Notes: a model not told the origin generated them from the sequence alone. A DNA stretch of 64,000 nt from GCA-002701455 sp964342575 (GCA_964342575.1 CAYFGZ010000005.1:1-64000), one strand, 5' to 3'; numbered from the stretch's first letter, positions 28,469 through 37,233 are shown. Made by a program: numbers and translations.

Positions 28469-29575
28469 TCACTTTTCAGATTCGAGCCACTCGTCGATTT
28501 TTGATAGGCCAGTTTCTTTTATTTCGGGAGGAGCACCACTGTAAAAAAAAGAATTACGCGCAAGTGTGGCCATGATTTCGTCCGAAAAGCCAAATTCTGC
28601 TCGGCACAGCTCGTATTCATCGAGTAAACTGGGACCAAACAAAAGTGGATCATCGCTTCCTATATCGCAGGCGACACCTGCCTTGATTAGCTCGGGCAAT
28701 GGATGCATTTTTATTGTTGGGAATATGCTAAGCTGAATATTCGACGAAGGACAGATATCCAAACAGATATTTTTAATTTTTAGTTTGTCGATAAGGGCCG
28801 GGTCCTCAGCGGCTAGAACGCCATGTTGAATCCTGGCGGCGCCCAATAACTCGATAGCATCGGAGACGGACTTAGCTCCTTCGCCCGGGGATGGCGCAAT
28901 TTCGCCGGCGTGAGGGATGGACAGGATCCCGGCATCTTTAGCTCCAACCTGAAATGCTTCTCGAAATATTTCAGGCGGGTAGCCTTCCTCATTTCCGTGG
29001 AGACCCAGGCCAACAATACCATTATATTGGCCGGAAAAACCGGTCATTCCACTTTGGATTCTGTGTTGTTCAGTGGTGACTATCTCGGCTGTTAATTGAG
29101 CTCTTCTCATAGCGTGTTCGATCGGTTTTGTTCTGTCTATTGCAGAAATAAAGGCGATTCCGATCCCAGTTGCCTTACTTGCCTCTTCGGCTGTCATAAG
29201 AGCAAATTCCCACCCCTCTCGCGGAGTCTCAAATAGTCTGTATGGGCTGTTCTCGCGCAAAATACTGTAGCGGTCTGTATCAAAAGCTGCTTCAATCCAC
29301 AGTGCACCATCGTTTGCTGCATCTTCAGCTACTTCTAAAATTACGCGAGCTAAATCTTTCTTAGTTCGAATGCTATCCGAGGCCGCCCTATAAACATCGT
29401 TGAATGCTTGAAAATTTTGAAATTGCATTCCCCGGGTATCCATAGGAACCTCTATTCCATAATTAAGGCAGTATCGGGCCAACGTTTGGGGGCGCATCGC
29501 ACCTTCAAGGTGAATATGCAAATGTGCTTTGGGTAAAAGTTGTAAATCGCGCAAGATTCCAGCCGGTATTCTCAA
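28469..29575 (-). CDS. add: Adenosine deaminase-family hydrolase
   Basis: Zn-dependent TIM-barrel deaminase acting on adenosine, adenine or a related purine. The metal-binding motif is AHLHIHLEG (about residue 18-26), the catalytic HAGE occurs in SIPHAGEIAPSPGEG near residue 220, and the C-terminal metal Asp is in DIGSDDPLLFG near residue 306. Length 368 aa is slightly above typical ADA (about 330-345). The start is uncertain: TTG 29575 has no clear ribosome site, and another TTG seven codons in is possible. Substrate choice between adenosine and other purines cannot be made by eye. Confidence 0.85.
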   Translation of the reverse strand: MRIPAGILRDLQLLPKAHLHIHLEGAMRPQTLARYCLNYGIEVPMDTRGMQFQNFQAFNDVYRAASDSIRTKKDLARVILEVAEDAANDGALWIEAAFDTDRYSILRENSPYRLFETPREGWEFALMTAEEASKATGIGIAFISAIDRTKPIEHAMRRAQLTAEIVTTEQHRIQSGMTGFSGQYNGIVGLGLHGNEEGYPPEIFREAFQVGAKDAGILSIPHAGEIAPSPGEGAKSVSDAIELLGAARIQHGVLAAEDPALIDKLKIKNICLDICPSSNIQLSIFPTIKMHPLPELIKAGVACDIGSDDPLLFGPSLLDEYELCRAEFGFSDEIMATLARNSFFYSGAPPEIKETGLSKIDEWLESEK

Positions 29576-29749
29576 TTAGAAAAAATAATTACTTAATTCT
29601 AGCATGAACGATAAAGTGGTGCAGAAGTTTTTAATGGCAAAAACTAATCAATAGCTTTTTCAGGTGTGATTAAATAGTTATTTTGGTTTTGAAAGTTGAT
29701 GGTGAGACCAAAATCGCCATCGAACCTTTTTAGGAAAAGAGGGTTCTTT

Positions 29750-30565
29750 ATGATAACCAATAAAGACATAAAGGATTATAAACGCGACGGGGTTATTTGC
29801 ATAAGAAATGCTATATCTGATCAATTAATAGAAGTTAGTCGCAGGGGTATTGGACAGAGCATAGCGAAGCCAGGCCGATTTTTTCGTGATTATACAGCGA
29901 CTGATTCACCTGCTCGTTATATATTCGAATTCTGGAATTGGTGGAATATTAGAGAGCTAGAGGAACTGGCATTTGATAACAGCATCGCGAGCATGGTGGC
30001 AAGTATTATAGAAGCTGAAAAAGTATTGTTATTGATGGATCAATGGTTTCATCGTGAAGCAGGCTCGACAAATGCAGCCACATGGCACCACGATGAACCA
30101 TATTTTGATTTTTTTGAAGGTAAGAAATGCGTAGTTTGGTTTCCACTGGAAGATACGCAAATATTGGATGGACTTACCTTCATTAGAGGTTCTCATAGAT
30201 GGAATAAACTCTTCATGGCACAAAACTTTGCAACTGGGAAGGCATTCCAGGGGCACACAAAAAATTATAGTCAGATGAGTAACTTTAGTGATCTCACGAA
30301 GCTGAAATTATCATGGGACATGAAAAAAGGAGATTGCCTAATCTTTGATTTTCGAACGATTCATCGAGCAACCCTTCATACTGGGCCATCCAGTACGGCA
30401 GTTTCGCGTATTTCCTTTAGATACGGAGACAAAGACGTTATCTTTAAGCCGCGCGGTCCTTGGACTGCGGAACTTAGCAGTTTTTTGATCCAAGCTGGTC
30501 AGAAAGTTGATTCACCGTTGAAGTGTCCTTATCTACCGGTTATTTTCGATAGCCGAAACCACTAG
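29750..30565 (+). CDS. PhyH-family Fe(II)/2-oxoglutarate dioxygenase
   Basis: Second PhyH oxygenase in the window, 271 aa. It starts ITNKDIKDYKRDGVICIRNAI, the usual opening of the family. The metal ligands are His-x-Asp in TWHHDEPYFDF (about residue 115) and a distal His in DFRTIHRATLHTGP (about 211), followed by an Arg in SRISFRYGD. The ATG at 29750 follows AGAGGG; upstream in-frame TTG/ATG codons at 29696-29699 have no such site. It resembles the group acting on short-chain or amino-acid-like substrates rather than phytanoyl-CoA, by length only. Confidence 0.85.
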   Translation: MITNKDIKDYKRDGVICIRNAISDQLIEVSRRGIGQSIAKPGRFFRDYTATDSPARYIFEFWNWWNIRELEELAFDNSIASMVASIIEAEKVLLLMDQWFHREAGSTNAATWHHDEPYFDFFEGKKCVVWFPLEDTQILDGLTFIRGSHRWNKLFMAQNFATGKAFQGHTKNYSQMSNFSDLTKLKLSWDMKKGDCLIFDFRTIHRATLHTGPSSTAVSRISFRYGDKDVIFKPRGPWTAELSSFLIQAGQKVDSPLKCPYLPVIFDSRNH

Positions 30566-30620
30566 TAGATAAAGCAGTTGGCTTTGACATTTCTTGCGGA
30601 ACTTAAGAAGGTGATTGTTA

Positions 30621-30848
30621 GTGAAAAATAATCGAACAGTATTTTTAACCGCATTTAGTATACTGTTCATTGTGTATATCCTTATTTGCACTTTTAATTC
30701 AGATGTTATCAAATTTGGTTTGAGACAGATTGAGTTTTCAACGGCTGTTCCCGGTCTTAGTGGGCTAGTATTATTGGTGACTTCGCCATTTTTATTTCTG
30801 TTGAGTTGTGCAGTTATTGAATGGCTGACCAAAAACCATAGACACTAA
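30621..30848 (+). CDS. Small two-span membrane protein
   Basis: A 75-aa peptide starting at GTG 30621, spaced from AAGAAGG, with hydrophobic spans at about residues 8-25 and 40-62 and a basic C-terminal end (KNHRH). Not recognised. It lies between the PhyH oxygenase and the DUF1538 transporter, all on the same strand, and could be a small accessory protein of the transporter or an unrelated orphan. Gene reality is supported only by the ribosome site and the membrane-like composition. Confidence 0.45.
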   Translation: MKNNRTVFLTAFSILFIVYILICTFNSDVIKFGLRQIEFSTAVPGLSGLVLLVTSPFLFLLSCAVIEWLTKNHRH

Positions 30849-30999
30849 AATAGTTTGTTTAGATGCGTTTGGGGTACTTTATAAGAGGACATAATTTGGG
30901 GATAAAAGCTGTTTCTTTCTCTTTAAGTTCGGAAGTTATTGTAATACCTCGTTGATTTATCTATTATTGCCAAGATTTTGCCTCGGTATGGAGATAGTG

Positions 31000-32721
31000 A
31001 TGCGTTATTCGCAGTACCTTGCACAGACAAACGTTCGCCATAAAACAGTAAGCTATAACTTACTTACGCCGAAGCCGGTGGACGGGAAACCTGATGCTTT
31101 GAAACCTAAAAAGATCGAGATGACGTTTAAGAGTGCCATGGACCTCCTCGGTCCATATAGTTTTACGCGAATAATGGACCAGATTAAGGCGGTGGTTCCA
31201 TTAGCACTGTATTTGGTGCTTTTTCAAGTGCTGGTGCTCAGACAACCTATTGATGCAGCAATATCTTTATGCATAGGCCTTGCTGCTGTAATAGTGGGGC
31301 TGGCTGTTTTTATGGAAGGGCTAAATACTGGCCTTATGCCCTTTGGGAAGATTATAGGGGACAATCTGCCAAAGAAAGCTTCAATGGCTGTCGTCTATGT
31401 AATAATTGGTATCTTGGGCGTTGGCGTTACCTTCGCAGAACCGGCGATTGGAGCTCTTCAGGCTTTTGGGGCTTCGGTCGATGTTAAGAAAGCTCCTTAT
31501 TTATTTGAGTTATTGAACAATTGGACTCTTCCACTGGTTTTGATGGTTGGGGCTGGCGTGGGTATTGCAGCTATACTGGGGACAGTTAGGTTTGTGAAGG
31601 GTTGGTCTTTGAAGCCGATGATCTATTTAGCTCTGACCCCTGTTGCGCTTTTATCTCTGTATGCGTGGAGTGATCCTAACCTAGTAAGTATTCTTGGATT
31701 AGCCTGGGACTGTGGGGCTGTAACGACAGGCCCAGTCACTGTTCCGCTGGTTTTATCATTGGGAATAGGTATTGCAAATGCGGCTGGGAAGGGTAATTCG
31801 TCACTCTCTGGCTTCGGTGTTGTAACTTTGGCTTCTTTGTTTCCTATATTGGCAGTATTAATATTATCTGTCTTTGTATCTTTCCAGGTTAGTCCGGAAC
31901 AAATAATATCGGCTGCAGCTACGGCGAGTACTGCAACTCAGGTAGAGCCAAGTGTATGGGATCAAACGCCGCTTGTGGAAGTAGTGTTGGGCGTGAGGGC
32001 TATTCTTCCCTTAGTGATCTTTTTGATGTTTGTTCTATTTGTCATCTTGAGGTCAACTTTACCAAACAGAATGGTTACGCTCTATGGCCTGACTCTCTCA
32101 ATCTTGGGGATGTGTATATTTAATGTTGGATTGACGTACGGGTTAGGGGCTATTGGATCGCAAACAGGTAGTGCCCTCCCAGCGGCGTTTATGCAGCTTC
32201 CAATAGTTGAGCATTCGCCGCATTATCCAGAAATTATTGGTTTCGTCATCTGTGTTGGTTTCGCATTTTTGCTTGGTTTTGGGTCTACATTGGCGGAGCC
32301 TGCCCTTAATGCTCTAGGTTTGACTGTTCAAGAGCTAACCAACGGCGCGTTCAAAAAGTCCATGTTAATGTATAGCGTTGCAACGGGGGTGGCTGTAGGG
32401 ATAGCGCTCGGTGTAGCTAAACTAATTTTTCATCTGGATCTTATGATGTTGCTGTTACCGCTGTACGCTATTGGTATCATTATGACAGTTTTGTCGACGG
32501 AGGAGTTTGTCAACGTAGCTTGGGATAGTGCTGGCGTTACTACTGGACCTGTAACTGTGCCTTTAGTTCTTGCTATGGGACTCGGCCTTGGTAATGCGGT
32601 TTCGGCAATTGAGGGATTTGGTATTCTATCCTTAGCAAGTATATGCCCTATCGTGGCGGTCTTAACCATGGGCTTAGTGATTCAATTTACTCAAAAGACT
32701 GCTGTGACCGAAGAAAGTTAA
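31000..32721 (+). CDS. Double-DUF1538 membrane transporter (UmpAB-like fusion)
   Basis: Polytopic inner-membrane protein of about 573 aa made of two homologous DUF1538 halves. The half-specific motif is nearly duplicated: AWDCGAVTTGPVTVPL at residue 235 (nt 31702) and AWDSAGVTTGPVTVPL at residue 507 (nt 32518). Each half also has a TFAEPAIGALQAFG / TLAEPALNALGL element (about residues 145 and 445). In Halomonas a pair of DUF1538 proteins, UmpA and UmpB, has been reported as a Na+(Li+,K+)/H+ antiporter; here both halves are one polypeptide. I place the start at ATG 31000, which has GGAG seven bases upstream. Two PII-like genes follow. Confidence 0.85.
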   Translation: MRYSQYLAQTNVRHKTVSYNLLTPKPVDGKPDALKPKKIEMTFKSAMDLLGPYSFTRIMDQIKAVVPLALYLVLFQVLVLRQPIDAAISLCIGLAAVIVGLAVFMEGLNTGLMPFGKIIGDNLPKKASMAVVYVIIGILGVGVTFAEPAIGALQAFGASVDVKKAPYLFELLNNWTLPLVLMVGAGVGIAAILGTVRFVKGWSLKPMIYLALTPVALLSLYAWSDPNLVSILGLAWDCGAVTTGPVTVPLVLSLGIGIANAAGKGNSSLSGFGVVTLASLFPILAVLILSVFVSFQVSPEQIISAAATASTATQVEPSVWDQTPLVEVVLGVRAILPLVIFLMFVLFVILRSTLPNRMVTLYGLTLSILGMCIFNVGLTYGLGAIGSQTGSALPAAFMQLPIVEHSPHYPEIIGFVICVGFAFLLGFGSTLAEPALNALGLTVQELTNGAFKKSMLMYSVATGVAVGIALGVAKLIFHLDLMMLLLPLYAIGIIMTVLSTEEFVNVAWDSAGVTTGPVTVPLVLAMGLGLGNAVSAIEGFGILSLASICPIVAVLTMGLVIQFTQKTAVTEES

Positions 32722-32750
32722 TTTTTTAATTAAAAAGTGAGGTACTGGAT

Positions 32751-33107
32751 ATGGCTGGAAGAAATGTAACCTATTTATCCGAAGCAAACTTGATAACCTG
32801 CGTTCTTCAGACAGGACTCGCGGAGGGCGTTTTAGAGGCCGCAAAAAACTGTGGTGCCCAGGGCGCAACAATAAGCTACGCTCGGGGCACAGGTATAAGA
32901 GAAAGAATGGGGCTTCTTGGTGTAACTATAGACGAACAAAAAGAGGTCATTCGAATTATTGTGTCGGACGAGCAGGCCGACCGAGTATTTGAGGCTATGT
33001 ATTTAGCTGGAGGATTAGATACTCCAGGTAAGGGTATAATGTTTATGACTAAACTCGACAGGGTAGCCACTTACATACCAGAATCTGTATTGAAAGAGAT
33101 TGCATAG
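32751..33107 (+). CDS. PII-family signalling protein, first copy
   Basis: Small (118 aa) PII-fold protein, expected to be a trimer. The fold is recognisable from LITCVLQTGLAEGVLEAAKNCGAQGATI (abridged; residues 14-41), the T-loop region around residues 43-60, and the B-loop/C-terminal block GKGIMFMTKLDRVATY (about residue 94). The T-loop is short and lacks the uridylylated Tyr of GlnB/GlnK, so regulation probably depends on ligand binding rather than modification. It starts 29 bases after the DUF1538 transporter with GAGGT as ribosome site, so control of that carrier is the obvious hypothesis. Confidence 0.85.
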   Translation: MAGRNVTYLSEANLITCVLQTGLAEGVLEAAKNCGAQGATISYARGTGIRERMGLLGVTIDEQKEVIRIIVSDEQADRVFEAMYLAGGLDTPGKGIMFMTKLDRVATYIPESVLKEIA

Positions 33108-33117
33108 GAGTCAGAAT

Positions 33118-33417
33118 ATGTCGGTTGAAATAGGCGCTCTCCTGAGCAAAGATTTCGGGCAGGAAGTTCTTGAAAAGATGAATGGTTTTGAAGGTGTAAA
33201 AACCATCACGGTAGAGTCGGGAAGGTCAAGTGATCTTTTTGAAGAAAAACAATTTGGGGCATTTGGCGAGGCTTCAATTGTAAGCATCATCGCGGACAAC
33301 GAGCAGAAAGATAAGATCTTTGATGCCGTATTCGAGTTGTGTGAGTTGCATGGACACCAAAGCGGATTGATTTTTATGACTCCTGAAATTATTAAATCCA
33401 CTCTTCAAGCCGATTAA
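33118..33417 (+). CDS. PII-like protein, second copy, divergent
   Basis: A 99-aa protein that looks like a reduced PII relative: KTITVESGRSSDLFEEKQFGAFGEASIVSIIADNEQ (abridged; residues 25-60) and the C-terminal HGHQSGLIFMTPEI align with the PII beta strands and B-loop of the gene before it. It is weaker and shorter than the first copy. The ATG at 33118 follows TAGGAG and is 10 bases after the first PII stop. The two may form mixed trimers or bind different ligands. The family call is by comparison with its neighbour. Confidence 0.7.
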   Translation: MSVEIGALLSKDFGQEVLEKMNGFEGVKTITVESGRSSDLFEEKQFGAFGEASIVSIIADNEQKDKIFDAVFELCELHGHQSGLIFMTPEIIKSTLQAD

Positions 33418-33474
33418 GTAGAATCCAAATGTATTAGCGTACTTAGGTTCTCAATATATTCGAGGTCGGCCAGT

Positions 33475-35763
33475 TCACTTTTCAGTCATAACCCACTCAC
33501 CACTCCAGTCTTTCGGAGGTGGTTCCTGCTTAAATAGGTTGCAACGTTCGATATATAGCTTGCTGGGGATATCGGTTTCGTTGGCCGCCAATGCAGCCTC
33601 AAAGGATTTTATGGCATCGTCAAATTTTCTTGTTCTGTAGTGAGTGAGACCTTCAGTAAAATGCCCTACAACGTCCATCCTCGCTGGGAAAGTTTCATCG
33701 TCATGAAAATCTAGAACTTCGTATATCGACACAGGTTCGGTTTTTCCTTTTACGACTATGCGATCAAGTTCTCTCAATGCGTAGATGCCTTTGAGCTTAC
33801 TTTGGGTAAACTCAGAAATTATTATTTGGGCTCCGTACGTTTTACAACTACCCTCTAGCCGCGCAGCCAAATTTACACCGTCCCCTATCATGGTAAAATC
33901 CATTCGCTTGGATGAGCCAATATTACCTGTTACTACATTATCTGTATTAACTCCTACACCCATTCCAACCGGCGGTTTGTCTGCTGCTATACGATTTGCA
34001 TTCCAGATCCGAAGCTCTGAAATCATTGAAATAGCCGACTTTACGGCTGAATCTGCAGCATCTTCGCTGGGAAGAGGAACGCCGAATCCGGCCATCATAG
34101 CATCTCCAATAAATTTATCTAACATGCCTCCTGCATCGGTAATGCATGCCACCATGATTTCAAAATATTCATTCAACATCGAGACTGTATCCTGGGGGCC
34201 AAGCGCTTCGGCAATGGTGGTAAAACTTCTAATATCTGTAAAAAGGACAGTCGCCTCAGCGGCTTTTCCCCCTAGCATGGCTTGTCCATCACCTTCCTCC
34301 AGCAGCTGGTTGGCAAGTTGAGGGTCCATGTACCTCGACATAGTGGATCTCACTCGTTTTTCGCTGGATATATCTTCCACCAAAATCAGAGCGCCAATGT
34401 TTTCACCTTCTCCAGATATCATTGGTTGCATAGAGATATTTGCTGAAACTTGATTTCCTTCACCTGTCACGAGATCTGCATCCTCTAGATCTTCTGTGTC
34501 ACCTGTTTCACGTACTTTAGCTACTTGTTCAATTAGCCAACCATTTTTTTTATCCATTACCTCCGACAGCGGTTTACCAAGATTTTTTTCCGCAGATAGC
34601 TCGATAATTTTTTCAGCCGAAGAATTGATGCTTTTTAGATTGCCCTCTTCATCTACAGTAATAACGCCATTTGACATGCTATGCAGCATAGCTTCATTAT
34701 AATTCTTAACAGCTTGCATATCGTTGAACATTTTAGCGTTTTCTAGTCCAACAGAGATCTGTGCGGTAAAAGCTTGTATCCTATTTTCATCTTCCTCCGT
34801 AAATGGTCCCCCTATCTTATTTAGGGCTTGAGTTACACCAATACGTTTGCCTTGCTTATTTAAAATGGGTACACAGAGAACAGACCTGGTGAAAAAGCCG
34901 GTTTGTTTATCAATAGCAGGGTTAAAGCGAAGATCGGCGTAGGCATGAGGTATATTAACGTTTTCTCCCGATTGGAATACGGCACCGGCTATCCCTGCAT
35001 TATTGGGCAACCTTATCTCGAATGCTCCAAGACCAGCGCCCACCATGGAAAATAATTCATCAGTTTTTTCATCATTCAAAAAAACCGTTGCTCGCTCTGC
35101 GCTGAGCATATCCGTTGCTGCGTCAACGACATGATTTAGGAGGCGAGACAGATCCAGCTCGGTAGTTAGTTTTGAAACCAATTCCATGAATTCCGCTTCT
35201 CGACGCTTCTGAGCTTCCATGCGTTCGGTAAGAGCATAAGTATTCAAGGTTGACGCACACTGGGATGCTACCAATTTGATGGCTTCAAGATCACTTTTCG
35301 TGAATTTTCCATTTATTTTATTTAAGACTTGAAGGACTCCTATTGGCGTATCTCCGACTGTGAAGATAGGAACACAGGCCAGACTTTTAGTTTTATAGCC
35401 CGTCCTTTCGTCAACCTCTTGATTAAAGCGATCATCTTTGTAGGGATTATTAACTATTGCGGATTCTGCATTAGTAAATACCCAGCCAGCAACCCCCGAT
35501 TGCTCGTCGATTCGGATTTCGCGCGATAGATTACCTAATGCTACTCTCGTATATAGCTGATGAGCTCCTGGATCATGAAGAAACAAACTACCTCGTTCGG
35601 CTTCCAGGGTTGTGGTGACATGTGTTATCAAATATTCCAATATTTCGTCGAAAGAGCCGAGACGCGAAAGATCGCTGGCTATATCGACATTTTGAGTCGT
35701 GGGTTGTTTTGTGTGTTTAGATGCTGCCTTGGACAGGGCATTCTTGTCAGCGGGGGCATTCAT
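33475..35763 (-). CDS. Class III adenylate/guanylate cyclase with GAF-GAF-PAS input
   Basis: A 762-aa cytosolic signalling enzyme. Two GAF domains (about residues 30-175 and 200-350) have matching VAGWVFTNAESAIVNNPYKDDRF and IAGAVFQSGENVNIPHAYADLRF blocks (abridged). A PAS domain covers about 360-480. The cyclase domain (about 500-680) has ATVLFTDIRSFT and LDKFIGDAMMAGFG metal/substrate sites and MDFTMIGDGVNLAARLE; the Lys and Asp/Thr pattern favours adenylate over guanylate. A short TPR-like tail ends it. No membrane span. AAGGAG precedes ATG 35763. The repeat coiled-coil gene lies just upstream. Confidence 0.92.
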   Translation of the reverse strand: MNAPADKNALSKAASKHTKQPTTQNVDIASDLSRLGSFDEILEYLITHVTTTLEAERGSLFLHDPGAHQLYTRVALGNLSREIRIDEQSGVAGWVFTNAESAIVNNPYKDDRFNQEVDERTGYKTKSLACVPIFTVGDTPIGVLQVLNKINGKFTKSDLEAIKLVASQCASTLNTYALTERMEAQKRREAEFMELVSKLTTELDLSRLLNHVVDAATDMLSAERATVFLNDEKTDELFSMVGAGLGAFEIRLPNNAGIAGAVFQSGENVNIPHAYADLRFNPAIDKQTGFFTRSVLCVPILNKQGKRIGVTQALNKIGGPFTEEDENRIQAFTAQISVGLENAKMFNDMQAVKNYNEAMLHSMSNGVITVDEEGNLKSINSSAEKIIELSAEKNLGKPLSEVMDKKNGWLIEQVAKVRETGDTEDLEDADLVTGEGNQVSANISMQPMISGEGENIGALILVEDISSEKRVRSTMSRYMDPQLANQLLEEGDGQAMLGGKAAEATVLFTDIRSFTTIAEALGPQDTVSMLNEYFEIMVACITDAGGMLDKFIGDAMMAGFGVPLPSEDAADSAVKSAISMISELRIWNANRIAADKPPVGMGVGVNTDNVVTGNIGSSKRMDFTMIGDGVNLAARLEGSCKTYGAQIIISEFTQSKLKGIYALRELDRIVVKGKTEPVSIYEVLDFHDDETFPARMDVVGHFTEGLTHYRTRKFDDAIKSFEAALAANETDIPSKLYIERCNLFKQEPPPKDWSGEWVMTEK

Positions 35764-35824
35764 TTAACGACTCCTTCGACGGTTTAGAACTTTTTACTTT
35801 CGTCATCATCTTCAAAATGGAGAT

Positions 35825-36520
35825 TCAGTCATCCTCTTTGTTTGATTTAAAATTGTTCTCGTAATCAATACGAATAGCGTCCATCGTTTCTCTCAGTGCC
35901 TTGACATTCGATTCCGCTTCTCTTTGAGCTGTTTCGTGGGCTGCGCGCTCGTTATCAAGCTTTTCCTCATAATCATTTCGCATTTGCTCCATGGTACCTC
36001 TTAGCGCCTGGATGCTGGTTTCTGAGTCCCGTTTAGCTGCATCACCACTAGCACGCTCGTTGTCAAGCTTTTCTTCATAATCATTTCGCATTTGCTCCAT
36101 GGTGTCTCTTAGTGCCTGGATGCTAGATTCGGAAGTTCTTTGCGCCCCTCCATGTACAGCGCGTTCGTTGTCTAATTTTTCCTCATAATCGTTGCGCATT
36201 TTCTCCATAGTATCGCGCAATGCTTGCACATTAACTTCAGATTCCCTTCGCGCTCTTTCGTTGGCGGCACGTTCTCTATCTAGTTTTTCTTCATAATCAT
36301 TTCGCAGTTTCTCAAGGTTTTCTCGAAGCGCTTTTATACTTGCCTCAGATTCACGTCTAGTACCGTCGTGCTCTGCTCGAAGATTTTCTAACTTTTCCAC
36401 AGTATCCGCGCCGGCAACTTCTAGCTTTTCCCTTAAGGCTACGATTGTATCTTCCAGGAGACGCTTTTCCGCTTCGTTAGAGGCCCGGAGTTTATTTATT
36501 TGTTCCTCTACATCAGTAAT
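35825..36520 (-). CDS. Tandem-repeat coiled-coil protein, probable ATT start
   Basis: The sequence from the GTG at 36400 onward is an almost pure coiled coil made of 36-residue repeats (four full copies and one partial) with the core LRDTMEQMRNDYEEKLDNER. The open frame continues upstream of that GTG for 40 more codons of equally coiled-coil-like sequence (VEEQINKLRASNEAEKRLL...), up to a stop at 36524. No ATG, GTG or TTG lies in that extension, but ATT at 36520 has GGGAG seven bases upstream, so I take ATT as the start (231 aa). An ATG at 36527 is in another frame and stops after four codons. A one-base indel is the alternative. It is 61 bases upstream of the cyclase, same strand. Confidence 0.6.
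   Translation of the reverse strand: MTDVEEQINKLRASNEAEKRLLEDTIVALREKLEVAGADTVEKLENLRAEHDGTRRESEASIKALRENLEKLRNDYEEKLDRERAANERARRESEVNVQALRDTMEKMRNDYEEKLDNERAVHGGAQRTSESSIQALRDTMEQMRNDYEEKLDNERASGDAAKRDSETSIQALRGTMEQMRNDYEEKLDNERAAHETAQREAESNVKALRETMDAIRIDYENNFKSNKEDD
35828..36349 (-). repeat. 108-bp tandem repeats inside the coiled-coil gene
   Basis: Four full 108-bp units (36349-36242, 36241-36134, 36133-36026, 36025-35918) and a diverged partial unit (35917-35828). On the plus strand the conserved block around TTCATAATCATTTCGCAT recurs at exact 108-base spacing. Middle units are most alike, consistent with recent amplification by slippage or recombination. The 36-residue period is not a multiple of seven, so the heptad register shifts each unit unless there are stutters. 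Confidence 0.85.
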
Positions 36521-36588
36521 GTTTCATCTCCCATTCTTGCAGTTCTGGTCAACATTTACCGCAGACTAGAAAGTGATAAAAGCTAAAT

Positions 36589-37233
36589 TTAATTAGCCCG
36601 TTTAGCCGTCTGCCTTGCTTGTTCCATCAAATTATTAGCTGTAATGATACCTTGTGCATTAATATTAAATCCTGCCACCTTCAAAGCGTCTGCGACCCAG
36701 GTGTTACAGGTATTAAATAAATGAAAATTGCCTGTTCCTTCGTAGAATTGACTAGTCCCTTCTTCATATAGTCCTTTGCCTAATGACCTACCAGCTCCAT
36801 TAGCATTCCTTACGAAGCTTCCGTAAATGAAGCGTAGCAAATTACTATAATCTTTGTCCAAAATTTCAAGTTTTAACGTTTCAGCTTTTGAGAAAGCAGC
36901 CTCGACTGGTTTTTTGAATCCATAGACATGCACAACTGATGGCGTCGCAGTAAAAAGGGCTCCTACGGCTATATCCATTGATGGGTCATTTGACTGGTAG
37001 AAACGTCTGTCTCCCCAGCCAATTTCCAGATATTTTGCTTCTGGAAAATCTCTTGTTTCTGGGAGGTTCCGCTTTAAAACATTGTCTACGGGCAGTATGA
37101 TCCCAACGTGCCAACCTGTATTGGCTAGATGTATAGGTTTTTCCTCCGCCAAGGATGTGGAGAGTAGGGCTATAATACAGATAGACTGGGTTAGAAATGG
37201 GGTAAATAAGTGCATAATAAAAATTCTGGACAT
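36589..37233 (-). CDS. DUF2459 (TIGR02117-like) periplasmic protein
   Basis: Secreted or periplasmic protein of the DUF2459 family, whose function is not established. A signal peptide precedes the mature region (hydrophobic segment about residues 8-28, likely cleavage near SLAEE). The family pattern is visible in HLANTGWHVGIILPVD (about residue 35), EIGWGDRRFYQ (about 70) and HLFNTCNTWVADALKVAGF (about 175). The conserved His and Cys could make a thiol-hydrolase-like active site; that is inference. ATG 37233 is used; TTG 37236 is adjacent and ATG 37215 is also possible. Confidence 0.8.
   Translation of the reverse strand: MSRIFIMHLFTPFLTQSICIIALLSTSLAEEKPIHLANTGWHVGIILPVDNVLKRNLPETRDFPEAKYLEIGWGDRRFYQSNDPSMDIAVGALFTATPSVVHVYGFKKPVEAAFSKAETLKLEILDKDYSNLLRFIYGSFVRNANGAGRSLGKGLYEEGTSQFYEGTGNFHLFNTCNTWVADALKVAGFNINAQGIITANNLMEQARQTAKRAN

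Noticed and set aside
29696..29749. Upstream TTG/ATG starts for the second PhyH gene
   Set aside because: No ribosome site precedes them, whereas ATG 29750 follows AGAGGG and matches the family's N-terminus.
35828..36349. CRISPR-like array from the regular repeats
   Set aside because: Repeats are directly adjacent 108-bp units in frame within a coding sequence, with no spacers and no cas genes.
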